12,931 bases of DNA from NCBI GenBank assembly GCA_900618425.1, contig UZAN01046579.1, positions 1 through 12,931 on the forward strand. The letters are read 5' to 3'. Below the pieces are notes generated by a model that did not search any database, had not been told where the DNA came from, and saw only the letters and a program-made list of their open reading frames with translations. Position numbers and translations under genes: made by a program. The stretch comes from Echinostoma caproni. Its lineage: Eukaryota; Platyhelminthes; Trematoda; Plagiorchiida; Echinostomatidae. Shown piece after piece: positions 7,124 to 12,931 of this stretch (positions are counted from its first letter, which is position 1; every line of letters starts with the position of its first letter).

Positions 7124-7750
7124 GGTTCTCTCCCAAATGTTGGTATGGAATAGGCAGCTGGAGAATAGCTGTGCTATCTAGAGTACGCGAATGACATCGT
7201 TTGTCTGTTCGAGTGTATGAAGGATACTCAAAGCGCTCTTGACGAACTTTCAAGTTCGGCAACTCCTTTCGGTATGAACTTTGCACCTCCGAAATGCAAA
7301 GTCATGCTGCAAGACTGGGCGCTGATGCTTGATGGTCAAGAATTATCCGTTGTGGAATGTTACATCTACTTAGGTAGCTGCTTGACAAATGATGATATCA
7401 AAGTCAATAAAATCATCGCCCCCATTTCCAAGGCTGTAGCAGGACTGAAACACCTTTGGTGCATACGTGATGTTTCGTTAAAACTGAAATGTGCATACTG
7501 CGCCAGTGTGCGGTCAATTCTGCTATGTGATTGCGGGACCCTAAATTTGCACGTGGAAGATATTCGTCATCTAGAAGTCTTCGGTTGCTGATGTTTACGT
7601 AGTTTGGCGAGCCTTTAAGCAACTCTGAGGTTAGTCGTCGCATATTTGGTATGCCTCCGAAAGCCTCAGTATGGTTGGGGTGGGTGTCTCGGGTTGTGAC
7701 CGATCATAATTTCTTACACCTCGCGAAATGCTTCTAGATGACCAATTATC
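7124..7750 (+). pseudogene. Reverse transcriptase motif C and C-terminal region (copy D/F, 3' part)
   Basis: This continues the RT interrupted at 6240. After a TAG at 7166-7168 a single frame is open to 7591. It reads LEYANDIVCLFE, where the usual YADD has become YAND: the first catalytic Asp is replaced by Asn (AAT at 7190-7192). Then come FGMNFAPPKCKVMLQDW, VECYIYLGSCL, GLKHLWCIRDVSLKLK and LHVEDIRHLEVFGC. In a shifted frame SNSEVSRRIFGM follows (about 7617-7652), and a weak WLGHV-like tail extends to about 7735. Motif order and spacing fit a normal C-terminal half once E is removed. The stop, frameshift and motif C change all mean loss of function. Confidence 0.88.
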
Positions 7751-8284
7751 TGAACTAGCTTCTGCTGAGGAAGCCGTACTCACTACCTTCCCGTGGTGGA
7801 AGTGTTTTCCCACCTAAGTGAGAGGAATAAAGACTAGTATCAGGGATATAACCGGGTTGCTGAACCATTGGAAGTTCACCTAAGGGAGTTGGTTACGAAT
7901 CCTGATTCCAAAGCAATCAAGAAGAGGTGTACGTACCACACAAAACCCTTCCTGGTTGTGGCAGTGGCCACCGACTCGTTTAGCCATCGAGGTGCATTGG
8001 GTACCTTGGACGTTTGACTCCGTCCAAAGGGCGTATAATCCAATGAAATAAACATCGGACACTGCGGACTCTGTACTGTCGTCTGGCAAGTCTGGCTTTC
8101 CAGCCAAAGGTATCGTTTGTGGACCCCTAGGTAATCCCCCTTACTCGGTCAGGGCAAGTGGGAAGTAACATGCCCACACAACCTATAAACACATTCTACA
8201 GAATTTTTGTTCATATATGTTTTGGTACATTTGCCAGTTCTGTGTGATTGGTTACGTGTTGCAATAATAAATAAAAATAAATTT
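7751..8284. other. Unassigned repeat-rich sequence between copies D/F and G
   Basis: The first part may be the 3' untranslated end of copy D/F; an AATAAA is present near 7828. The rest has no recognised coding region. A 75-codon minus-strand frame (7880-8107) has no domain I can name. The second copy of the 65-bp dispersed repeat lies at 8146-8208. Confidence 0.4.
8146..8208 (+). repeat. 65-bp dispersed direct repeat, copy 2
   Basis: Same-strand partner of 708-773, with the same GAAGTAACATGCCCACA core and GAATTTTT end. It lies about 80 bases before copy G. Flanking sequences on both sides are unrelated to those of copy 1. Confidence 0.65.
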
Positions 8285-8700
8285 TGTAATGATTCAGTGG
8301 AAAATTCGCACGGAATTCAGATGAATAAACTTCGCTGGTTGGGACACGTATTACGCATGCTCAACTGTTGTCTAGCTCATCGCACCTTATTCGGAGTTGC
8401 ATCTCCAGGTTGGAGGAAACCACGTGAAGGTCAACAGATGATGTAGGAACTGGGTATGAGGAAATGCACAGGGCGATTCGATAGAGTAGGTGTCTCCCGC
8501 CTTCCTGGTTGGGGTCTGAAAGACTCCGCAACTGGTTGGTTGGAGACATTGTAGGATATGGCAGCTAACCGACAACAGCTACTTGCTGGCTGTCATTTCT
8601 TATCGGGCCAGAATGCCTGAAACGTTATATATGCACAGTTAGGTTTTGCATTCTGCGTGTTGACCATAAAGGTTCACCCTCTTCCTCCTCCCTCAAAGTA
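8285..8700 (+). pseudogene. C-terminal tail of an RTE-like polyprotein (copy G)
   Basis: DSVENSH then MNKLRWLGHVLRM (about 8291-8360) marks the conserved region after the RT. It continues HRTLFGVASPGWRKPREG to a TAG at 8444-8446, then RVGVSRLPGWGLKDS and WLETL, a second stop, and DMAANRQQLL up to about 8585. Everything before this tail is absent, as expected for a strongly 5'-truncated insertion made by target-primed reverse transcription. The rest would be 3' untranslated sequence leading towards the GAT repeats near 8800. Confidence 0.85.
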
Positions 8701-8767
8701 GGTCCAATCCCTGTCCGCCTTAAATTTTGCCACTAACCTTGTATGCATTGTGAGTTTGGCAGCGATC

Positions 8768-8809
8768 AGTGAAGTTCACTTCACTATGTTTCACTCGTCG
8801 ATGATGATG
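8768..8809 (+). repeat. Hairpin followed by GAT repeats, probable 3' end of copy G
   Basis: AGTGAAGT (8768-8775) and ACTTCACT (8778-8785) are perfect reverse complements with two bases between them, and CGATGATGATG follows at 8799-8809. A terminal stem-loop plus short tandem repeats is a plausible 3' end for this element class, where the RT recognises the RNA's end. Assigning it to copy G is an inference from position. Confidence 0.4.
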
Positions 8810-9123
8810 TAAATAATATCAAAATAGGACTATTTAAGTTATCATTCACGTCGATGTATCATAGCATTTTTTATTCTTCCTTTTTGTTGCATTCCCGAGG
8901 TACAGATTTTTCATTGGCAGCTATTGATGTCACCACTTTCTCCCGCTTGACAGTGCTATAAGCCTCTTTTTCTATGACCGATTAATGTCTCACATATTTC
9001 TGGAACATGTTTGCAATGCGTCTTCTTTTCGTGATAATCACAAGAGCATTATTTTTTATTGAAAATCTATCTGAAGTTCAGCGAACTTTGACCGCTTCTG
9101 AATTCGATGTTACTTTATTTCAG
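8810..9123 (+). other. Probable intron upstream of the Ggamma coding exon
   Basis: AT-rich sequence with pyrimidine runs and no coding potential. It ends TTACTTTATTTCAG at 9123, a good splice acceptor 4 bases before the Ggamma ATG. The matching donor and any 5' untranslated exon are not identified and could lie further left, perhaps beyond the retroelements. Confidence 0.55.
9110..9123 (+). promoter_or_regulatory. Splice acceptor before the Ggamma start codon
   Basis: A pyrimidine-rich tract ends in CAG at 9121-9123, with the ATG at 9128-9130. The frame is also open upstream of the acceptor, with an ATG at 9107, but that would place splice-site sequence in the protein and add residues not typical of the family. 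The site therefore favours the 9128 start, with an intron in the 5' untranslated region. Confidence 0.6.
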
Positions 9124-9127
9124 AATA

Positions 9128-9358
9128 ATGGAGTTTTCGGGTGAAGCGCAACCAGTTGATCCTCATCAAGTAGAAGTAGAACAAAAGAGGATGGATATTG
9201 CTTGTTTACGACGCAATCTTGAAATCAATCGCTTACCGTTGAGTAAAACGATTGAAGCCATCAGCAATCACTGTTTCGAGAATGCCCAATCCGATCCACT
9301 GCTTGCGCCTCCTCGCGATAATCCATACAAGGTGAAACGCTCTTGCAATGTTTTCTAA
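9128..9358 (+). CDS. Guanine nucleotide-binding protein subunit gamma
   Basis: A 76-residue protein, within the usual 65-75 or slightly longer range of Ggamma subunits. Known family role: Ggamma forms an obligate coiled-coil dimer with Gbeta, and the dimer binds Galpha at the inner face of the plasma membrane in GPCR signalling. Visible evidence: a charged helix at residues 14-35 (VEVEQKRMDIACLRRNLEIN), then RLPLSKTIEAISNHCFENAQ, the highly conserved SDPLL at 55-59, and DNPYKVKR at 64-71 in place of the common ENPFREKK. The C-terminus is a CaaX box, Cys73-Asn-Val-Phe, predicted to be prenylated; Phe at the last position fits geranylgeranylation or farnesylation. The start has a good context (A at -3, G at +4) just after a splice acceptor. 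No stops, frameshifts or internal intron are seen, unlike the surrounding dead elements. The subtype is not assigned. Confidence 0.9.
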   Translation: MEFSGEAQPVDPHQVEVEQKRMDIACLRRNLEINRLPLSKTIEAISNHCFENAQSDPLLAPPRDNPYKVKRSCNVF

Positions 9359-9391
9359 CCACAACTCGCTAATCCCATCAAGCGATTGGTT
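9357..9391 (+). repeat. Hairpin immediately after the Ggamma stop codon
   Basis: The left arm AACCACAACTCGCT (9357-9370) can pair with AGCGATTGGTT (9381-9391): 11 base pairs, with one- and two-base bulges on the left and a 10-base loop. It would sit at the very start of the 3' untranslated region. Any regulatory role is speculative. Confidence 0.4.
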
Positions 9392-9867
9392 ATGCATTCT
9401 ATGGTTTTATCCGAATGCCAGTTGTGTTCACCACCTGATGACTTTTTGCCTTCTAATCCGTCGTGCACAATAACCCTGAGATACGCGATTTATACCTGTT
9501 TCCCGCCGTCGTCAGATCCTAATGTTCTTCTTGAAGGACTTCCCATATGAGTACAAATGACTGTGCTTCCTTCCACCAATTAGGAAATTCGATATTAATT
9601 TTCTTCTCTTGCTATATGAGCTCCGTACTGTTCTGATTCGTGTCTCTTTTGCTTGTTAAATTCTGATGCATTTCACTAATTTCATTCACTTTTCCGTACT
9701 TGAGCAGTTCAGTAAATATCTAGATGATTTCTTTCCATGACTATTTACTTTTTGCCTGATATTAATTCGCCTACCGAATTATCGTGTTTGAACTGGAAAA
9801 ATGTGGCTGTCTTCCTCGTATGGATTGGGTCGTTTTCACTTGTTTTGTGTTTCAAATCCCTTCATCG
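9392..9867 (+). other. Probable 3' untranslated/flanking region of the Ggamma gene
   Basis: Pyrimidine-rich sequence without clear coding content. I saw no exact AATAAA; the weaker variant AGTAAA occurs near 9712. The plus-strand frames starting at 9737 and 9784 are not gene-like in their first parts; the second runs into copy H. The end of the gene's transcript cannot be fixed. Confidence 0.4.
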
Positions 9868-10620
9868 CCATGTAACCTCGGTGTCGGCGATTTTCCATCT
9901 CAGTCGACACAAATATTATCTTCACAATTAATAGACTCGCTTGCGATCGGTGTTTGCTGCGTTTCGGCTGCACGCATGCAATATCTTAGTAGTATAAGCC
10001 TCTTAACTGCCCTGGCTATGTCCTCAAGCTATATCCTTCGCACAGCAGGAATCGACGAAGTTCGCTCCACAGATCAATGCGGAGTAGGTTTCGTGCTAAA
10101 ATACAGTCGAAGCTTCGGTGATAGCTTGGTTTCCCTTTGTTGTTTACGTGTCATGATGCTTCAGGAGTCCTTTAGTGTTCAGAACCGCGAAATGTGTTTC
10201 CTCATCACTTTTGCATATGAGCTAGCCAACTGCAGTCACAGCGGTTGAAGGGGTGAGTTTTAGGACAAACTTGCCCCACTTCGATTGGAAAATGCGAGGG
10301 TACCAGCACGCGAATTGAAAAATTGAGCGAACCAGAAGATTGTCTAGGTCTTTTTGCGCTACCCGCTCGGCGAACAGAAAACAGTGATGAATTACTTAGG
10401 TTCTGCACAAATCATCGGTTGTCCTTTTCTAGAGACAACTTCTGACGAGTTCCAACGCACAATGTTCTATTTTAACGGGCCAGTTGACCCAGGTTGTCCA
10501 AACAGCTGTAAGTTACCTTTATCATGGCTCTGAAATTGAAGGTTCTATTAGACAACCTGGGTTGAATCTGATTACGCACTAATTCCGGTGCGCTTTGCAC
10601 TTCGGATCATCGATTGCCGT
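9868..10620 (+). pseudogene. APE-type endonuclease of an RTE-like retrotransposon, decayed (copy H, 5' part)
   Basis: A frame open to 10248 carries NLGVGDF (for NLGAFNV), then SLAIGVCCVSAARMQ in place of the usual SLxIDVCCVSETRIQ. This removes the ETR residues that contain the family's catalytic Glu. It continues to a FVLKYS stretch at the GVGVxLxxxA position, and CFLITFAYELANCS matches the CLFVISAYAPTNCS block. After stops, LGLFALPARRTENSDELLRF then CTNHRLSFSRDNF reads from 10347 to a TGA at 10443-10445. The GDFN block expected between them is not recognisable. Later, ISYLYHGSEIEGSIR (about 10507-10552) and an ESDYALI-like reading of the SDH region (about 10566-10585) complete the domain. 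The protein has drifted more than copies B, D and I, so H is probably older or a distant subfamily. Confidence 0.75.
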
Positions 10621-10964
10621 CAACATTTGCATCCTCGGTTAGCCCATCATCATCTACATGACCCAATTGTCCGCACCCTTTATGCAGGAGAGCCTCAACC
10701 TGAGTCAAGAGTACTGTGACTTAGTGGATTAGATTAGCAATACCTTTGGGAGCAAAATTTGCTTGTGGATCTAGATGATTTCAATACATTGAGTCGTTTA
10801 GGGGTGAAATGTCATGATACGGGATAAGTAAGAGATCCAATACTGTTGAGATAAAATAGGAACAGGTTGTGCCTGCGACACCACCGGCTTAAGAAAGATG
10901 GTGAAAACAAGGGATCCAAAATATCCATTAATAAGGGATTAATCTCTGTCTCGTAGCTGCTGAA
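10621..10964 (+). pseudogene. Decayed linker region of copy H
   Basis: By position this is the endonuclease-RT linker of copy H. Frames are short and broken, and no individual motif is secure until the stretch similar to copy D begins at about 10965. It is assigned only because it is flanked by endonuclease and RT pieces in the right order and strand. Confidence 0.45.
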
Positions 10965-11250
10965 GACTGTTTCGCCTGATAAGCAACACCGGAGGTTGCT
11001 GCATGCAGGTCAATGAAACCATCTGTGATAAAAGTGGATAGGACATCTCCGCTAAGGAGCAGCGGCTTGTAAATACGAAGCCTTCACTTTGCGTCAAGAC
11101 CTCCAGTTACCGACCGGCGATTGCAGTGTCTTTTGACCTAAGAGGAACTTTCAGCCCTGTTGACCTTGAAGCCGTAATGGGTTTACTTCTCAAAGGAGTG
11201 CCACAGGAGTATATCTACCTTTGGGCTGAATTGTGGACCGGACGAATTCC
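10965..11250 (+). pseudogene. Linker joined directly to RT motif A (copy H, 3' part, internally deleted)
   Basis: Bases 10965-11035 match 5360-5435 of copy D. Homology then jumps near 11071-11078 to the region of D at about 5918, skipping roughly 450 bases that hold the RT lead-in and fingers. RT motif A follows as VSFDLRGTFSPVDLEAVMGL, with the Asp codon at 11135-11137; the usual AAF/GAF is GTF. Then comes LLKGVPQEYIYL to about 11219. Motifs B and C are absent. The copy is non-functional because of the deletion, stops and 3' truncation. Confidence 0.8.
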
Positions 11251-11530
11251 ATTGACCTGTCATAGGTAGTGACCGGACTTCGTGCTAGGACGTTTTTGGT
11301 CTTGAACATATTTCCAAGCCAACTTCTTCGGACTAGGGTCAAAGGTCGGCTGGAGGTTGTCCGGAGTTTCACGGGCAATAACGTCATAGTTTGAAACTCG
11401 AGGTTCTTTGCTGCAGCTTTCCGACCCAATTTGCACTCTAAGGTAATCAGCGTGGGCTTGGTTCACAGTCTGGTTGATGGTGTAGTTCAACAACACCAGA
11501 GACTATGGCCGACCCTTTCGAACTCGTGAG
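11251..11530. other. Unassigned sequence between copies H and I
   Basis: Two overlapping minus-strand frames of 78-79 codons (11190-11429 and 11260-11496) cross this segment. Neither shows a domain, signal or motif that I recognise. One of them overlaps the RT of copy H, which argues against both being real genes. The segment may be leader sequence of copy I or a separate repeat. Confidence 0.35.
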
Positions 11531-12510
11531 TTTAGACATCTCAACCTTTGTTTGACTCTCTGTCTTCCGTACCCAGCCCTCTCCATTTGCCCCTTTCAAC
11601 CTGTAACAGTCCCTCATCCAACTTGGATATCGTTCGCCTAAGGTCGTTGCCAAATAACACTGTAAATAATGTACGACGAGAGGAATTGCAGATTCCAAAG
11701 CCTCATCAATCACTGAATCTGGGTGCCTTCAACGTGAGGACTCTGATTCAAGCTTGTCTCGCGCGTACAGTGGAATCCTTAGGGATCGACATTTGCTGCG
11801 TGTCGGAGACTCGAATTCAGAATCTTATAAGACACTATAAGACACTTGAGCGTGCCAGATTTTCCTACGAGATACGTTCTTTGCACATCGGGCGACGATG
11901 AAGATCGTTCAGTAGGTCAGTAGGAAGTATTGTATTCAGTAACAGGGCTGCGTCCTCTCTCATCGATTGAGTCCGATGTCAACAGTCGGTCATATGCAGT
12001 GCGTCTCCGGGGTTCACTCCGCGTCCGGAAGGAAAGCAACACCAAAAGGTGTTTGTTTATCGTATCGGTATATGCACCGACCACTTGCAGCTCTGATACA
12101 CAAAAGGATGCTTTCTGCGATGAACTCACTGACCTCATTCGGATGTGTTGAAACTCCGACATAGTTGTACTGTCAGGTGAGTTCAACGCGCAGGTTGGAA
12201 AACAGCGCATCAGAGGCTTACCCAGGTGGTAGTTATGCTCTACCCTGGCAACGAACAGGTAACGACGATCGACTTGTTCAGATCAGCGTAGACCATCATC
12301 TGTTCCTAGCCAGTACCAACTTCCGACACAGCTCCCGACGGACGGCAACGTGGCGCTCCATTTCAACTGGTACATCAACTCAAATCCACCACAGCAGTAA
12401 GCTACTGTCGGCGTTTCTAAGTGCAAAATTGTAGGTCCTATTGGACCGTCTGTGTTGAGTCTGATCACACATTATTTTTGATGCCATTCACTCTTCGACT
12501 GACTGGTCGC
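11531..12510 (+). pseudogene. APE-type endonuclease of an RTE-like retrotransposon, decayed (copy I)
   Basis: The frame at 11548-11901 carries LNLGAFNVRTLIQ then ACLARTVESLGIDICC and VSETRIQ, with a few residues missing after RTLIQ. Homology breaks at 11826 and returns at NSRSYAVRLRGSLRVRKESN (about 11979-12038), RCLFIVSVYAPTTCSSD and KDAFCDELTDLIRM. In a shifted frame the catalytic block reads SGEFNAQVGKQRIRG, with Glu (GAG, 12179-12181) where copy D has the catalytic Asp. HHLFLASTNFRHSSRRTATW (about 12291-12350) and a VESDHTL stretch with the SDH motif (about 12453-12475) follow. It ends near 12510 with no RT, and copy J begins in the opposite direction. The sequence is closest to copy D in this window. 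Confidence 0.87.
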
Positions 12511-12544
12511 GAAAACGCCAGCAAACTCGGATAGTTTATCATCG

Positions 12545-12830
12545 ATTGCTTACTACTTTTTTATTGCACAATATGAGTTACAGTGAACAGGGTAATCCCC
12601 ATCGACAAATAGTATACTGTGAAGGGGAGAGGAGGGGAACATTCACGTAAGATCCAGTTTGTTGATTCTGCTTTTAAAAAGTGTAAGATTGTAAGTTGGA
12701 TGAAAAACAACAACGGGTAGGGTGTTCCACAGTTTGGCAGTTCGGGGGAATAAGAAGAGTGGAGTAGAGAGGTAGGACATCTGGGAACAGAAACCTGATA
12801 AGAATGACTAGATACCTGTGTACGGGATGG
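12545..12830 (-). pseudogene. C-terminal end of an ORF2 from a second non-LTR clade (copy J)
   Basis: On the minus strand one frame reads PRTAKLWNTLP, then NLTLFKSRINKLDLT, to a TGA at 12643-12645. This RTxxLWNxLP...FKxxI pattern is the usual end of the reverse-transcriptase ORF in CR1/Jockey-type elements, and differs from the RLRWLGHVLRM tail of the other copies here. Upstream on the minus strand, SYQVSVPRC fits the same region in another frame, so a frameshift lies near 12775. About 80 bases after the stop comes GCAATAAAAAAG (complement of about 12556-12567), a possible polyadenylation signal and short A-run marking the 3' end. The motifs and strand are clear; the clade is an inference. 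Confidence 0.75.
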
Positions 12831-12931
12831 GCGGGTAAAAGTTGCAGGAAGAGGAACTGCCGAAGAACAAAAACCAAAGTAGTAGCCGTAGAACAGGGAC
12901 ACTGAAGCAACTGCCCGACGATGGGCTGTAG
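12831..12931 (-). other. Possible upstream continuation of copy J to the window edge
   Basis: Minus-strand frames remain open here but carry only weak family resemblance (a RTQVSSHS-like stretch near 12810-12835). The RT body of copy J, if present, would lie outside the window. Confidence 0.3.

Noticed and set aside
7880..8107. 75-codon minus-strand frame
   Set aside because: There is no recognisable domain or codon pattern and its context is repeat-rich; it was kept only as unassigned sequence.
9107..9127. Upstream ATG giving an N-terminally extended Ggamma
   Set aside because: It would include the polypyrimidine tract and CAG of a good splice acceptor; the ATG at 9128 has better context and gives a family-typical length.
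9784..9867. Hydrophobic start of the 154-codon plus-strand frame as a secreted or membrane protein
   Set aside because: From about 9868 the same frame is endonuclease of copy H, so the upstream part is chance extension into flanking DNA.
1..12931. CRISPR array, bacterial operon or defence system
   Set aside because: No regularly spaced repeats exist, gene structure is eukaryotic, and nearly all coding signal is non-LTR retroelement.

Overview
The window looks like metazoan, probably trematode (flatworm), nuclear DNA that is mostly a graveyard of decayed non-LTR retrotransposons around one intact small gene. The call rests on three things: spliced-gene architecture with no bacterial-style gene packing; a G-protein gamma subunit ending in a CaaX box; and many copies of an APE-endonuclease/reverse-transcriptase polyprotein of the RTE-like type common in flatworms. 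The genus cannot be named from the sequence, and clade names are inferred from motifs remembered from these families.

Layout. 1-204: RT fragment (copy A), then repeat-derived sequence to about 780. About 1005-2845: the longest decayed copy (B), endonuclease, linker and first half of RT. 3175-3570: an endonuclease fragment on the minus strand (C). 3667-3780 and 4356-4482: two related direct repeats flanking about 575 bp of unknown sequence. 4515-6240 and 7124-7750: one copy (D/F) split in two by an inserted, internally deleted copy (E, about 6241-7123). About 8285-8810: C-terminal tail and 3' end of another copy (G). 9128-9358: intact Ggamma gene with a splice acceptor just before its ATG. About 9868-11220: copy H, internally deleted. 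About 11530-12510: endonuclease half of copy I. About 12545-12830, minus strand: C-terminal end of an ORF2 from a different non-LTR clade (J).

No retroelement copy is intact: all carry stops, frameshifts or deletions, and several have lost or changed catalytic residues. The retroelement pieces share ancestry rather than a pathway. The only gene likely to be functional is the Ggamma subunit, the membrane-anchored partner of Gbeta in heterotrimeric G-protein signalling.

I found no CRISPR array, rRNA, convincing tRNA, operon or novel defence-like system. The most informative structures are the nested insertion E in D/F, E's in-frame endonuclease-to-tail fusion, the direct repeats of unknown identity, and the intact Ggamma gene among dead elements.
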